Counted from the stretch's first letter, positions 45,678 to 56,044 are shown. The stretch: DNA of 64,000 nucleotides from Serratia sp. Ag1 (GCF_000743355.1 NZ_JQEI01000001.1:32822-96821), one strand, 5' to 3'. Made by a program: numbers and translations. The notes: generated from the letters alone by a model not told the origin.

Positions 45678-48581
45678 ATGCCTTTTACACTTGGTCAACG
45701 CTGGATCAGCGATACGGAAAGCGAATTGGGGCTGGGTACTGTGGTAGCGCTGGATGCGCGCATGGTCACCCTGCTTTTCCCCGCCACCGGAGAAAACCGC
45801 CTCTATGCCAGAAATGACTCGCCGATCACCCGCGTGATGTTCAACCCGGGCGACACCATCAGCCATCACGAAGGCTGGCAGTTGCAGGTGGAGGAGGTCA
45901 AAGAGGAAAACGGTCTGCTGACCTATATCGGCCTGCGTTTGGATACCCAGGAAGCTGTTTCCATGCGCGAAGTGCTGCTGGACAGCAAACTGACCTTCAG
46001 TAAGCCTCAGGATCGTCTGTTTGCCGGCCAGATCGATCGTATGGATCGCTTTGCGCTGCGCTTTCGTGCACGTAAATACCAGAGTGAGCAATACCGCCTG
46101 CCATTCGCTGGCCTGCGCGGCATGCGGGCCAGCCTGATCCCGCACCAGTTGCATATCGCCTACGAAGTGGGCCAGCGCCATGCGCCGCGTGTGCTGCTGG
46201 CTGACGAAGTTGGCCTGGGCAAAACCATTGAAGCCGGGATGATCATTCACCAGCAACTGCTGGCAGGCCGCGCCGAGCGCGTGCTGATCGTGGTGCCGGA
46301 AACCCTGCAGCACCAGTGGTTGGTGGAAATGATGCGCCGCTTCAACCTCTATTTCTCGCTGTTCGACGACAGCCGCTATGCCGAAGCGATGCTGGACAGC
46401 AGCAACCCGTTCGAAACCGAACAGTTGGTGATCTGCTCACTGGATTTCGTGCGCCGCAACAAGCAGCGTCTTGAGCAGTTGGCCGATGCCCATTGGGATC
46501 TGCTGGTGGTCGACGAAGCCCACCATCTGGCCTGGAGCGAAGAAGCTCCCAGCCGCGAATATCAGGTTATCGAACAGTTGGCGGAACATATTCCGGGCGT
46601 ACTGCTGCTGACCGCCACCCCCGAACAACTGGGGCAGCAAAGCCATTTTGCCCGTTTACGCCTGCTGGATCCGAGCCGTTTCCACGACTACCAAGAGTTT
46701 GTTACCGAGCAGCAAAAATATCGCCCGATCGCCGATGCGGTCACGCTGCTGCTGAGCGGTGAGCGATTGGCCGACGACAAGCTCAACCTGCTGGGTGAAC
46801 TGATCGACGAGCAGGACATTGAACCTTTGCTCAAAGCCGCCAACAGCGACGGCGATAACAGTGTGCAGGCGCGCCAGGAACTGGTCACCATGCTGATGGA
46901 TCGCCACGGCACCAGCCGCGTGCTGTTCCGTAATACTCGTAACGGGGTGAAAGGCTTCCCGCACCGCCATCTGCACCAGATCAAGCTGCCGTTGCCAGCT
47001 CAGTATCAGACAGCGATCAAAGTCTCCGGCATTATGGGCGCGAAGAAAAGCGTCGAAGCCCGCGCCCGCGATATGCTCTACCCAGAGCAGATTTATCAGG
47101 AATTCGAAGGGGAAAATGCCACCTGGTGGAACTTCGACCCGCGCGTCGAATGGCTGCTGGATTACCTGATCGCCAACCGTCACGAGAAAGTGCTGGTGAT
47201 TTGTGCCAAGGCAGACACCGCGTTGCAACTGGAGCAGGTCTTGCGTGAACGGGAAGCGATCCGCGCTGCCGTATTCCACGAAGGACTGACGATTATTGAA
47301 CGCGATCGCGCTGCCGCTTACTTCGCCTCACAAGAAGAAGGGGCGCAGGTGCTGCTGTGTTCCGAAATCGGTTCCGAAGGGCGTAACTTCCAGTTTGCCA
47401 GCCAGATGGTGATGTTCGATCTGCCGTTCAACCCGGATCTGCTGGAACAGCGTATTGGCCGCCTGGATCGTATCGGCCAGATGCACGACATCCAGATCAT
47501 GGTGCCTTATCTGGAAAATACCGCCCAAGCGATACTGGGGCGCTGGTTCCATGAAGGCCTGGATGCCTTCGAGCACACCTGCCCTACCGGCAGACCGATT
47601 TATGACAGCAGCTACGAGCAGTTGATTGGCTACCTGGCAGCCCCCACCGAACAGGAAGGGCTGGACGAGTTTATCCACGCCTGCCGCCAGCAGCACAATC
47701 AGCTCAAATCCCAATTGGAACAGGGGCGTGACCGCCTGCTGGAAATGCACTCCAACGGCGGTGAAAAGGCCCAGGAACTGGCAGAAGCCATCGCCGCGCA
47801 GGACAACGACGTTAACCTGGTGAGTTTCGCCCTCAACCTGTTTGATATCGTCGGCATCAATCAGGAAGACCGCAGCGATAACCTGATCGTCCTGACGCCG
47901 TCAGATCATATGCTGGTGCCGGATTTCCCAGGTTTACCGCAGGATGGCTGTACCGTGACGTTCGATCGCGAACAGGCCCTGTCGCGTGAAGATGCGCAGT
48001 TCGTCAGTTGGGAACACCCGATTATCCGCAACGGCCTGGACCTGATCCTCTCCGGTGATACCGGCAGTTGTGCGGTTTCTCTGTTGAAGAACAAATCGCT
48101 GCCGGTGGGTACGCTGCTGGTGGAACTGGTGTACGTGGTCGAAGCGCAAGCGCCGAAACACCTGCAACTGACCCGCTTCCTGCCGCCAACGCCAATCCGT
48201 ATGCTGATGGATCGTAAAGGCACCAATCTGGCGGCACAGGTGGAGTTCGAAAGCTTTAACCGCCAGTTGAATGCGGTGAATCGCCATACCTCCAGCAAGC
48301 TGGTCAATGCGGTACAGCAAGATGTCCACGCGATGCTGCAACAGGCGGAAAGCCTGGTGGAAGCACAGGCGCGCGAACTGATCGAGCTGGCCAAGAAAGA
48401 AGCCGACGACAAACTGAGTACCGAACTAGCACGCCTGGAAGCGCTGAAAGCGGTTAACCCGAATATTCGTGACGACGAAGTTGAAGCACTGGAGTTCAAC
48501 CGCAGGCAAGTGCTGGCTAATCTGAACGAAGCAGGATGGCGCCTGGACGCCATTCGCCTGGTAGTGGTCACCCACCAATAA
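45678..48581 (+). CDS. rapA: RNA polymerase-associated ATPase RapA
   Basis: RapA is an SNF2-family ATPase that recycles RNA polymerase stalled after termination. The 967-residue product (E. coli 968) has N-terminal Tudor-like domains, then Walker [16 protein letters not shown], motif [12 protein letters not shown], motif [15 protein letters not shown], and motif [13 protein letters not shown]. The C-terminal half includes a predicted coiled coil near the end. E. coli rapA is followed by rluA; here an accessory transport and catabolic region follows instead. Confidence 0.97.
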   Translation: MPFTLGQRWISDTESELGLGTVVALDARMVTLLFPATGENRLYARNDSPITRVMFNPGDTISHHEGWQLQVEEVKEENGLLTYIGLRLDTQEAVSMREVLLDSKLTFSKPQDRLFAGQIDRMDRFALRFRARKYQSEQYRLPFAGLRGMRASLIPHQLHIAYEVGQRHAPRVLLADEVGLGKTIEAGMIIHQQLLAGRAERVLIVVPETLQHQWLVEMMRRFNLYFSLFDDSRYAEAMLDSSNPFETEQLVICSLDFVRRNKQRLEQLADAHWDLLVVDEAHHLAWSEEAPSREYQVIEQLAEHIPGVLLLTATPEQLGQQSHFARLRLLDPSRFHDYQEFVTEQQKYRPIADAVTLLLSGERLADDKLNLLGELIDEQDIEPLLKAANSDGDNSVQARQELVTMLMDRHGTSRVLFRNTRNGVKGFPHRHLHQIKLPLPAQYQTAIKVSGIMGAKKSVEARARDMLYPEQIYQEFEGENATWWNFDPRVEWLLDYLIANRHEKVLVICAKADTALQLEQVLREREAIRAAVFHEGLTIIERDRAAAYFASQEEGAQVLLCSEIGSEGRNFQFASQMVMFDLPFNPDLLEQRIGRLDRIGQMHDIQIMVPYLENTAQAILGRWFHEGLDAFEHTCPTGRPIYDSSYEQLIGYLAAPTEQEGLDEFIHACRQQHNQLKSQLEQGRDRLLEMHSNGGEKAQELAEAIAAQDNDVNLVSFALNLFDIVGINQEDRSDNLIVLTPSDHMLVPDFPGLPQDGCTVTFDREQALSREDAQFVSWEHPIIRNGLDLILSGDTGSCAVSLLKNKSLPVGTLLVELVYVVEAQAPKHLQLTRFLPPTPIRMLMDRKGTNLAAQVEFESFNRQLNAVNRHTSSKLVNAVQQDVHAMLQQAESLVEAQARELIELAKKEADDKLSTELARLEALKAVNPNIRDDEVEALEFNRRQVLANLNEAGWRLDAIRLVVVTHQ

Positions 48582-48587
48582 TCTCAA

Positions 48588-48609
48588 GCGGGGAGTTTCA
48601 GCTCCCCGC
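48588..48609 (+). terminator. Probable rapA terminator hairpin
   Basis: GCGGGGAG and CTCCCCGC form a perfect 8-bp stem with a 6-base loop, seven bases after the rapA stop. The following sequence is not U-rich. Confidence 0.5.
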
Positions 48610-48942
48610 ACATTCCCCAGTCTGATAATTCCCCCCACACATCAACATCATCTCCCTCTCACCGAAAGAAACAAATACTCATTATTTGCAACATATGTCT
48701 AACTTTTAATCATTTTATGAAACATATTTTTGTATAAATTATTTCAATATGTCTATATTAATCGAGAATAACATTGTTATTGACCTGTAATGTCCGTAAC
48801 TCAGTCCTGTCTTTAGCCAACACCAGAGAAACATAAGCACTTCTCAGCAGCATGGCCTGATAAATGACCAGACCATGCTGCCTGAGTATCTCCCTGCAAC
48901 TTGAGAGTACAGGGACGAGAAACCATTATCCTGGGAGGAACA
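48610..48942. other. AT-rich leader region of the ABC transporter operon
   Basis: About 330 bases between rapA and the binding-protein gene. 48650-48800 is very AT-rich and probably contains the promoter. A long imperfect hairpin in the leader has its own entry. No frame is supported. Confidence 0.5.
48843..48886 (+). promoter_or_regulatory. Leader hairpin upstream of the ABC transporter operon
   Basis: CTCAGCAGCATGG pairs with CCATGCTGCCTGAG (13 pairs, one bulge) across 17 bases, ending 56 bases before the binding-protein ATG. It could be an mRNA leader structure or an operator; no known riboswitch motif was recognised. Confidence 0.45.
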
Positions 48943-50112
48943 ATGAACTTAACAAGATGGCTTGTAATCTGTTTGTCGTGTGCCGCCGCACTGTCTACTC
49001 TGCCAGCCGCTAGCGCGGCGGAATATCAGGTGGGTGAAGTGATCTCACTGACCGGGGTGAATGCCCGCGGCGGCACAGGCATGCACGAAGGGATCAAAGT
49101 CGCGGAGTCCGTGTTTAACCAGCGGCCCGGCGATGTAAAGATTAAAATCCAGACTATCGACGATGAATCCTCACCGGCCAAAGCGGTGGCCGCAGTGGAA
49201 AGATTAGCCGCCAATAACGTGCTGGCGATTACCGGTGGGGCCACCTCAGATATCGTCGGGCCCGCTGCAACGGCTGCCGACAAACTGGGCCTGCCCTTTA
49301 TGACCTCTGGGGGAACCAGCAGCGAGTTTCTGACCCAAGGTTTCCACTCGTTCTTTCGCATCAACAATACCACCGGTTATGTCAAAGCGATGGCGGGCCT
49401 GCTGGACAGCATGCAGATCAAAAAGCTGGCTATCATCTATTCCACCAAAAAATCCACCAGCGAAATGGCCCGCATGATGCAGCAACAGATGGCGGAAAAA
49501 GGCGTCACGGTCACCCTGCATCCTTTTGAAGCCACCACGGTAGATTTCAAACCGATTATCAACAAAATCAAACTGAAAGATCAGCCCGACGCCATCAACA
49601 TGATTGGTTACGAGAATGATTATGTTGGCATTTTACGAGCAGCCAGAGTGCTCCGGCCACCAGTGAAAGCCATGGTCGGTGCCTGGCAGATCGCCACCGC
49701 CAAGATGTATCAGGATTTCCCTGACTTAGTAGAAAAAACCTACGGGACAGAGATGCTGCCCGTGCCAGTCACCTTCAACCGGCCAGAGGGCCAGGCGTTT
49801 GAAGCCGCCTTCCGCAAGCTCTACCCGCACGAACCGGATTATCTTTCACAGTACGGTTTTGTGCAGGGGATGTTGCTGTTTGAAGCCATCGCTCGGGCAG
49901 AAGCGGCAGGCACGCTGGATAAAGGCGGCATTGCCCAGGAACTTCGCTCCACGGCAGCGGACACCATCATTGGCCAGGTACGCTTTAGCGCCCAAGGCGA
50001 CAATGAGGAGTTTATGCAAAACATCGGGCAGCACCAAAAGGGGAAAATTGCCATCGTCTGGCCTGAAAATGCCGCCACCGGAGCAATGCAATTCCCTGGC
50101 ACCCCCTGGTAA
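48943..50112 (+). CDS. LIV-type ABC transporter periplasmic binding protein
   Basis: A 389-residue type I periplasmic binding protein of the hydrophobic amino acid/amide uptake family (LivJ-like). The ATG at 48943 follows GGGAGGAA and gives a signal peptide, MNLTRWLVICLSCAAALS, cut after ASA. Mature sequence begins AEYQVGEVISLTG; a ligand-binding stretch, TSGGTSSEFLTQG, follows the first domain. Relatives bind branched-chain amino acids, amides, aromatic acids or dicarboxylates. The five-gene order with two permeases and two ATPases is the complete transporter. The ligand is not evident from sequence; the catabolic genes next door suggest an organic acid. Confidence 0.88.
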   Translation: MNLTRWLVICLSCAAALSTLPAASAAEYQVGEVISLTGVNARGGTGMHEGIKVAESVFNQRPGDVKIKIQTIDDESSPAKAVAAVERLAANNVLAITGGATSDIVGPAATAADKLGLPFMTSGGTSSEFLTQGFHSFFRINNTTGYVKAMAGLLDSMQIKKLAIIYSTKKSTSEMARMMQQQMAEKGVTVTLHPFEATTVDFKPIINKIKLKDQPDAINMIGYENDYVGILRAARVLRPPVKAMVGAWQIATAKMYQDFPDLVEKTYGTEMLPVPVTFNRPEGQAFEAAFRKLYPHEPDYLSQYGFVQGMLLFEAIARAEAAGTLDKGGIAQELRSTAADTIIGQVRFSAQGDNEEFMQNIGQHQKGKIAIVWPENAATGAMQFPGTPW

Positions 50113-50159
50113 AACCCAGGATCACCTAGATGTTCACCCCACCTGAATAAGAGGTGTGC

Positions 50160-51032
50160 ATGACTGAATTACTCTTTCAATCGTTATATTCCGGCCTGCT
50201 GGCAGGCAGCGTCTATGCCCTGGTAGCGCTGGGGCTAGCGCTGGTGTTTGGCATTATGCGGTTGGTCAATCTGGCGCATGGTGAATTGGTGCTACTGGCG
50301 GGTTACATTGCCTATACCTTCGAATCATCTACCGGTTTTGGGCCGCTGTGGTCGATACCGCTGGCTTTCGTGATCGTCTGTGCTGCAGCGCTCGGGATCT
50401 ATGCCCTGCTGAGCCGCATCAAGATCGATCGTGAACTCAACTCACTGCTTTTAACCTATGGCGTGGGCGTGATTCTCACCAATCTGATCCTGCTGATCTG
50501 GAATGCCAATATCCGTTCCAGCAGTTCAGTCTGGTTGCAAGAACCGCTCGTGATCGGCGATCTGTACGCTATGCGGGGTGAACTGGTGGCCTTCGTGCTG
50601 AGCCTGATCTTGTTGGTTCTGCTGTGGAAATGGCTGGCCCGCAGCTGGTATGGCCGCGCCGTGCGGGCGGTTTCCAGCCACCGGGAAGCTGCCATGCTGA
50701 TGGGGATCAACCCGAAACAGACCGAAATGATCTCCTTTCTGCTGGCAGGCATGATGGCCTCGGTGGCCGGAGTCGCGATCTACTGCACCCGGGTGCTGCA
50801 ACCCTCACTGGGTGAAGCACTGACCATTAAGGCGTTCATTATTACAGTGTTGGCGGGGATCGGTTCTATTCCTGGCGTTTTGGTCGGAGCCATCGTGATC
50901 GGTGTGGCGGAAGCCATGAGTGCCACACTGCTCAACCCAGCCTGGCAGGACCTGATCAGTATGGCATTGTTCCTGCTGGTGCTGTTCCTGCGTCCTAATG
51001 GTCTGTTCGGCGCAGTTCGGCGTCAGGGATAA
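50160..51032 (+). CDS. LIV-type ABC transporter permease (LivH-like)
   Basis: The first permease of the LIV-type importer. The start is the ATG at 50160 (MTELLFQSLYSGLLAGS) after AAGAGG. The 290-residue product has about eight membrane segments and LivH signatures, YALVALGLALVFGIMRLVNL near the N-terminus and the cytoplasmic loop AVSSHREAAMLMGINPKQ. It lies 47 bases after the binding-protein gene. Confidence 0.9.
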   Translation: MTELLFQSLYSGLLAGSVYALVALGLALVFGIMRLVNLAHGELVLLAGYIAYTFESSTGFGPLWSIPLAFVIVCAAALGIYALLSRIKIDRELNSLLLTYGVGVILTNLILLIWNANIRSSSSVWLQEPLVIGDLYAMRGELVAFVLSLILLVLLWKWLARSWYGRAVRAVSSHREAAMLMGINPKQTEMISFLLAGMMASVAGVAIYCTRVLQPSLGEALTIKAFIITVLAGIGSIPGVLVGAIVIGVAEAMSATLLNPAWQDLISMALFLLVLFLRPNGLFGAVRRQG

Positions 51033-51039
51033 AACGATC

Positions 51040-51999
51040 ATGATGAAATCATTGCTTAAACTCATGGGGTTCCCGTTGCTGCTGGCAACCCTGGTGCCCC
51101 TCTTCTGGCAGCAACAACCCTATGTTCTCAGCATGTTTACCGATGCCCTGACGATCGGCGCACTGGCGTTGGCCTGGGCGATGTTGGGTAATCTCGGGGG
51201 GATGGTCAGCTTTGGTCACTCGGCCTTCTTCGGTACTGGTGCCTATATCTCCTCCATGCTGGCGATGAATAGCGGTATGCCCGTGTTACTGTCGATGCTT
51301 TGTGGCGGGCTGGCAGCGGCGCTGACCACCTTGCTGATGTTGCCCACCTTGCGCCTGAAAGGCACCTATTTTGCCCTGGCGATCCTGGCCTACTCGCAAA
51401 TCTTTCGGGTGTTGGCCGTTCAGCTTGAGGGCATCACTGGCGGATCGGCGGGGTTATCCGGCATTCCTGCGCTACCGGTCGTGATGGGCTTTGCCCTGAA
51501 CAGCAAACTCGGCGTCTATTACGTGATCCTGGCATTAGTAACGCTGTTTTTACTGGTCTATGCCGCCTTGGCGCGCAGCGATTACGGTTTGGCGCTGAAA
51601 GCGATGCACGATTCAGAAGCCGCAACGCAGGTCGTTGGCGTTAACAGCCTGCAGTTGAAAGCGGCGGTGTTGTTGCTGTCTGCTTTTATGACCGGGCTGG
51701 TCGGGGCATTTAACGCACATCATATGAACTTCCTGGAGCCTGATTATGCTTTCAACGCCTCCTGGGTGATTGTGCCGATTATCGCGGCGATCTTCGGCGG
51801 TTTCCGCTCGCTGAATGGCCCGTTGATCGGCGCTTTGGTGGTCTATCTAACCGACCAGCTCCTGTTCAAGGTTCTGTTCCCCACCGGGCACCAGATGATC
51901 CTGGGCGGGTTACTGGTGGTCATGATCCTGATCAGCCCACGAGGCCTGTTACCGCTGTTACGTTCAGCCCAGAGGAGGTTCTATCGTGCTAAAGCTTGA
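51040..51999 (+). CDS. LIV-type ABC transporter permease (LivM-like)
   Basis: The second permease. The start chosen is the ATG at 51040 (MMKSLLKLMGF), seven bases after the previous gene; the next codon is also ATG. The 319-residue product has LivM features, GNLGGMVSFGHSAFFGTGAY, LPTLRLKGTYFALAILAYSQ and the coupling loop AMHDSEAATQVVGVN. It overlaps the start of the next ATPase gene by 14 bases. Confidence 0.9.
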   Translation: MMKSLLKLMGFPLLLATLVPLFWQQQPYVLSMFTDALTIGALALAWAMLGNLGGMVSFGHSAFFGTGAYISSMLAMNSGMPVLLSMLCGGLAAALTTLLMLPTLRLKGTYFALAILAYSQIFRVLAVQLEGITGGSAGLSGIPALPVVMGFALNSKLGVYYVILALVTLFLLVYAALARSDYGLALKAMHDSEAATQVVGVNSLQLKAAVLLLSAFMTGLVGAFNAHHMNFLEPDYAFNASWVIVPIIAAIFGGFRSLNGPLIGALVVYLTDQLLFKVLFPTGHQMILGGLLVVMILISPRGLLPLLRSAQRRFYRAKA

Positions 52000-52702
52000 T
52001 GGAGTCAGCGTGTCATTCGGCGCGGTTACCGCTATCGATAATGTGTCTTTGACAGTTGGGGAAAATGAAATCGTCGGTTTGGTGGGCCCCAACGGCGCGG
52101 GTAAAACCACATTGTTTAACGCCATTTCCGGCCTGGTACCGCCTACCGCTGGCACGCTCAGCTTTCATGGCACCCCTTTGGGGCAGCGGGGAGGGATCCA
52201 TCGCCGCGCCCGCTTAGGGATTGGCCGCACTTTCCAGGTGCCGCAACCCATGCATGAATTGAACGTGATGGAAAATGTGCGGGTGGCGCAGCGCTTTGCC
52301 ACCGGTAAGGTCAATCTGGCCCGGCTGCGGGAAATCCTGGAACTGGTCGGCCTGCATGACAAAGCGGAACGTGCTGCCGCCACCGAACTTTCGCTCAGTG
52401 AACTGAAAGCGCTCGAGGTGGCCAAAGCGCTCGCCACCGAGCCAAAACTGCTGTTGCTCGACGAGGTGTTGGCAGGGTTGGAAACCAGCGGTAAAAAGCG
52501 TTTTCAACAGATGCTGGCGCGGATTCATGCCGAATATGGTTTGAGCATTCTGCTGATTGAACACGATCTGGAAACCGTCACGACGCTATGCCAACGCGTG
52601 TGGATCCTCAACTTTGGCCGCCTGATTGCCGATGGTACACCCACCGAGGTTTTCAACGATCCGGTGGTGATCCGCAGCTATACCGGAGAAGCCTATGCTT
52701 AA
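51986..52702 (+). CDS. LIV-type ABC transporter ATP-binding protein (LivG-like)
   Basis: The first ATPase of the importer. The start is GTG at 51986 after a strong AGGAGG, inside the end of the permease gene. The product is 238 residues, with Walker A GPNGAGKTTLFNAI, signature LSLSELKALEVAKAL (LSxxE rather than LSGGQ, as is common in LivG proteins), Walker B LLLLDEVLAGLE, and H-loop LIEHDLETV. It overlaps the last gene by 8 bases. Confidence 0.92.
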   Translation: MLKLDGVSVSFGAVTAIDNVSLTVGENEIVGLVGPNGAGKTTLFNAISGLVPPTAGTLSFHGTPLGQRGGIHRRARLGIGRTFQVPQPMHELNVMENVRVAQRFATGKVNLARLREILELVGLHDKAERAAATELSLSELKALEVAKALATEPKLLLLDEVLAGLETSGKKRFQQMLARIHAEYGLSILLIEHDLETVTTLCQRVWILNFGRLIADGTPTEVFNDPVVIRSYTGEAYA

Positions 52703-53396
52703 CATTCAACACCTGCGCGGTGGCTACGGCGCGATCAATATCCTGTGGGACATTTCATTGCAGATCGAGCCTGGCACGGTCACCGCCATCGTCGGGCCAA
52801 ACGGCGCAGGTAAAACCACGCTGCTGAAAACCATCGCCGGGCTGTTACCGTTAAAACAGGGGCAGATTACCTATCAGAATATCGATATCGGCGGGCTTTC
52901 GCCCTGGAATGCCAAACGCAGCGGCTTGGCGCTGATCCCGGAAGGGCGCATGATTTTCCGTGATATGACGGTAGAAGATAACCTGATTATGGGGGCCTTT
53001 CAGAAAGCCAGCCGCCAGCAGGTGAAACCACGTCTGGCAGAAGTCTATGCGATGTTCCCACGCTTGGCCGAGCGGCAGAAACAGTTGGCAGGCGTGCTTT
53101 CCGGTGGTGAGGCACAAATGCTGGCAGTAGGCCGCTGTTTAATGTCTGATCCTAGCATGATCCTGATCGATGAACCCTCTTTGGGGCTGGCTCCGGTGGT
53201 GGTTAATGAGCTGTTTGCCTGCTTCGCCCGCCTGCGTGAGCACGGCAAAACCCTGTTGTTGGTAGAGCAGAATACGCAGTTGTCGATCAAACTGGCCGAT
53301 CGTGTCTGTTTGATGCGCAGCGGCAAGATGATCTTTACCCAAGCGGCCAATGATATTGATATGGAAGAGTTGCATCGGGCTTACTTTGGGCATTGA
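52695..53396 (+). CDS. LIV-type ABC transporter ATP-binding protein (LivF-like)
   Basis: The second ATPase and last gene of the transporter operon. The 233-residue product has Walker A GPNGAGKTTLLKTIAG, the LivF stretch LIPEGRMIFRDMTVEDNLIM, signature LSGGEAQMLAVGR, Walker B MILIDEPSLGLAP, and H-loop LLVEQNTQLS. It converges on the acyl-CoA operon, with an ERIC element and a hairpin array between. Confidence 0.92.
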   Translation: MLNIQHLRGGYGAINILWDISLQIEPGTVTAIVGPNGAGKTTLLKTIAGLLPLKQGQITYQNIDIGGLSPWNAKRSGLALIPEGRMIFRDMTVEDNLIMGAFQKASRQQVKPRLAEVYAMFPRLAERQKQLAGVLSGGEAQMLAVGRCLMSDPSMILIDEPSLGLAPVVVNELFACFARLREHGKTLLLVEQNTQLSIKLADRVCLMRSGKMIFTQAANDIDMEELHRAYFGH

Positions 53397-53445
53397 GTGC
53401 TAGCAGGTGCGAGTATTTATTTCGGTCGCTAAACCTTTTGTGTTT

Positions 53446-53570
53446 ATACCCAAAATAATTCGAGTTGCTTGTAGGCGGCAACTGAACGAATCCCCAGGAG
53501 CTTACTCAAGTAAGTGACTGGGGTGAGTGAAGGCAGCCAACACCCAAGCAACTTGAAGTATGAAGGGTAT
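53446..53570. repeat. ERIC element 2
   Basis: A 125-bp element bounded by ATACCC and GGGTAT. It contains AATCCCCAGGAGCTTAC and AAGTAAGTGACTGGGGTGAG, the conserved ERIC centre. It lies between the convergent transporter and acyl-CoA operons. Confidence 0.93.
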
Positions 53571-53685
53571 ATTCAGCAACGCAGTGAACGCGACTGAAGC
53601 ATGTCAATGTTGCCCGGTGCTTACAGATTCAGGGGTTGACGTTGCGCGCATCATGGCCTGCTGAGCAAGACACCGTTGCCAGGGG

Positions 53686-53888
53686 AAATCGGCCATGGAC
53701 GGCCGATTTAGGCGAGACAGGAAGGGACGCCTGTCGTAGCCGACCCGCCCGGCAATGGGGGTGCAGCGAAGGCACCCGCGTAGCGGGCAGGCCATGTTAA
53801 GCGTGGGCGCGGGTGCAGGGCCCCGCCTTGGGCCCTGCAATTGCCGTTCACTGTGGGATCATAGGATTGCATGCTGTTTACGGCAATT
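53686..53888. repeat. Array of six hairpins, unknown element
   Basis: Six inverted repeats, mostly consecutive, lie within 203 bases. They are AAATCGGCC-6-GGCCGATTT (53686-53709), GACAGG-8-CCTGTC (53716-53735), GGGTGC-7-GCACCC (53759-53777), CCCGC-3-GCGGG (53775-53787), TGCAGGGCCC-6-GGGCCCTGCA (53814-53839) and AATTGCCGT-32-ACGGCAATT (53839-53888). All stems are perfect; the third and fourth overlap by three bases and would compete. The segment is much more GC-rich than nearby gaps and has no supported ORF. It may be a composite intergenic repeat or a structured RNA. Confidence 0.6.
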
Positions 53889-53926
53889 CCCATTACACCT
53901 GGCTTACATAGGTGAACGCATTATGG

Positions 53927-56044
53927 TTACTCTACATTAAGGCTAGCGAACGTCTTCCCTTGTTCCACCAGGCGGATCAGCAACGGTGATGGACGCCAAA
54001 ACTGCGGATCCTCAGCGGCAAAGGCCGTAATATCCGCCAGTATCTGCGCTAAACCAATCCGATCGGCATAATACAGCGGACCACCGCGATAGCGCGGGAA
54101 GCCGTAACCGGCCAGCAGCACTACATCAATGTCCCGCGGCCGCTGCGCCATCCCCTCTTCCAGCAGATTAGCACCTTCGTTAATCATGGCCGCCAAATAG
54201 CGGCGCACGATCTCTGTGGTGCTGAATGACCGTGGCGTAATGCCTGCGCGTTCCCGTTCACGATCGACCATCTCCAGCACCGCCGGATCCGGCTGCCCAC
54301 GGTTTGAACCTGGCTCGTAGCGATACCAGCCGCGCCCGGTTTTTTGCCCGAACCAACCTTGTTCACACAGGCGATCGGCAATCTGCACGTAACGCTCCTG
54401 CGGATCCCGCTGGGCGGCCCGGCGTTTACGCGTCGCCCAGGCAATGTCACCACCGGCCACATCAACAATCTGGAAAGGCCCCATGGCAAAACCGAACTCA
54501 CGCACCGCTTCGTCGATCTGATACGGCGAAGCGCCGTCCTCGAGCATCGCTTCCGCCGCGCGGCGATAGACAGACATGATACGATTGCCGATAAAACCGT
54601 CGCAGACGCCAGTACGCACCGGGATCTTGCCAAGCTTGCGGGCCAACACCAACGCGCTGGCAATCACTTCGACCGAGGTCTGCGGCGGCACCACGATCTC
54701 CAGCAGGCGCATGACCGGCGCAGGGGAGAAAAAGTGCAAACCAATCACCACCTGCGGCCTGCCCGTCACCGCCGCAATCGCAGTAATATCCAGATAAGAC
54801 GTATTACTTGCCAATATCGCACCGGGCTTGCAGTGGCGGTCTAACTGACAGAAAACCGCCTGCTTGGCCGCCAGATCCTCATACACGGCCTCCACCACCA
54901 GATCGGCGGCGGCCAAAGCCTGATACTCTGTAGTTCCGCGCAATTTCGCTAACCGCGCCGCAGCAGCAGTGGCTGAAAGCCGCTTTTTACTCACCCGTTG
55001 GCGATAAAACTCTTCCACTCGGCTCAGGCCCGCTGCCAGACTCGGTTCGTCACGCTCCAGCAACATCACCGGCAAGCCCGCCTCCAGCATCACCACCGCA
55101 ATCCCTGCCCCCATGGTGCCACCGCCAATCACCCCCACTTGGGCAAAAGAGCGTATCGCCAACCCTGCCATATCAGGCAGTTTGGCAACGGCACGCTCGG
55201 CCTGAAAGGCATACAGCAAGGCCTGATGCTGAGGGCTTGCCAAACAGCGTTGGAACTGCGCGGATTCATACTGGCAACCCGCCGCAAACGGCTGTTCGCA
55301 GGCAACGGCCACACAGTCAATAATCAACGCCGGGGAAAATAGCCCGCGAAATTGCGTTGGCAGTTTGGCGCGTGCCGCCGCAATCACCGCCTGCTGCGCA
55401 ACAGGGTCAGCCAGTGGGGTAACAGCTTCACTGCTGCGCCGCACTCCGCAACGTTCGGCCAGCAGTTCATGGGCATAAAACAAGCCGTCAATACGTGCAT
55501 CCTGCCCCAAACGATCCACCAAGCCCAGTCCCAGCGCCTGCTCAGCCGCCAATGGGCGACCACTGAGCATCAGATCCAGAGCCGCTTCAACCCCGAGCAG
55601 CCGCACGCTGCGCTGGCTGCCCCCGGCTCCGGGCAGCAGCCCGAGATTAACTTCCGGCAACCCCAGTTGGCTGCCCTGTACGGCCAGCCGATAATGCGCC
55701 GCCATAGCAATCTCCAACCCGCCGCCCAGTGCGTTCCCTGCGATAGCGGCGATCACCGGTTTAGTGCAGGCTTCGATTTGATCACAAACCTCGCGCAAGA
55801 GCGGTGGCTGGCGCGGTTGATTGAATTCACGGATATCCGCCCCGGCGGCAAAGTGATTACCTGCGCCCACCAGCAGCAGTGCGTGGATCTGTTCATCGTT
55901 CTGCGCCCGATCCAACGCCGCGAGCAACCCGGTACGCACACCTAGCCCCAACGCGTTAACCGGTGGGTTATCAATAGTCGCAATCAGTATATTGCCACAG
56001 CGCTCAAGATGCAGACCGTGGCTAGGCTGATGATTATTTGGCAT
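53927..56044 (-). CDS. Enoyl-CoA hydratase/3-hydroxyacyl-CoA dehydrogenase fusion (FadB/FadJ-like)
   Basis: A 705-residue bifunctional beta-oxidation enzyme. The N-terminal crotonase domain (to about 190) has the oxyanion-hole sequence FAAGADIREF, NALGGGLEIAMAAHYRLA, and the glutamate region LPEVNLGLLPGAGGSQR. The dehydrogenase half starts with the NAD loop VIGGGTMGAGIAVVM and has the catalytic HFFSPAPVMRLLEIV and the C-terminal FGFAMGPFQIVDVAGGDI. It overlaps the CoA-transferase gene by 11 bases and ends a three-gene operon. No thiolase gene accompanies it. Relatives act on straight-chain or dicarboxyl-CoA substrates; which one here is not shown. Confidence 0.88.
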   Translation of the reverse strand: MPNNHQPSHGLHLERCGNILIATIDNPPVNALGLGVRTGLLAALDRAQNDEQIHALLLVGAGNHFAAGADIREFNQPRQPPLLREVCDQIEACTKPVIAAIAGNALGGGLEIAMAAHYRLAVQGSQLGLPEVNLGLLPGAGGSQRSVRLLGVEAALDLMLSGRPLAAEQALGLGLVDRLGQDARIDGLFYAHELLAERCGVRRSSEAVTPLADPVAQQAVIAAARAKLPTQFRGLFSPALIIDCVAVACEQPFAAGCQYESAQFQRCLASPQHQALLYAFQAERAVAKLPDMAGLAIRSFAQVGVIGGGTMGAGIAVVMLEAGLPVMLLERDEPSLAAGLSRVEEFYRQRVSKKRLSATAAAARLAKLRGTTEYQALAAADLVVEAVYEDLAAKQAVFCQLDRHCKPGAILASNTSYLDITAIAAVTGRPQVVIGLHFFSPAPVMRLLEIVVPPQTSVEVIASALVLARKLGKIPVRTGVCDGFIGNRIMSVYRRAAEAMLEDGASPYQIDEAVREFGFAMGPFQIVDVAGGDIAWATRKRRAAQRDPQERYVQIADRLCEQGWFGQKTGRGWYRYEPGSNRGQPDPAVLEMVDRERERAGITPRSFSTTEIVRRYLAAMINEGANLLEEGMAQRPRDIDVVLLAGYGFPRYRGGPLYYADRIGLAQILADITAFAAEDPQFWRPSPLLIRLVEQGKTFASLNVE

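Noticed and set aside
53604..53893. Open frames across the hairpin array (for example 78 codons on the minus strand, 61 on either strand)
   Set aside because: Their amino acid composition is dominated by the GC-rich repeats, without a ribosome site or family resemblance; the hairpins explain the sequence better.
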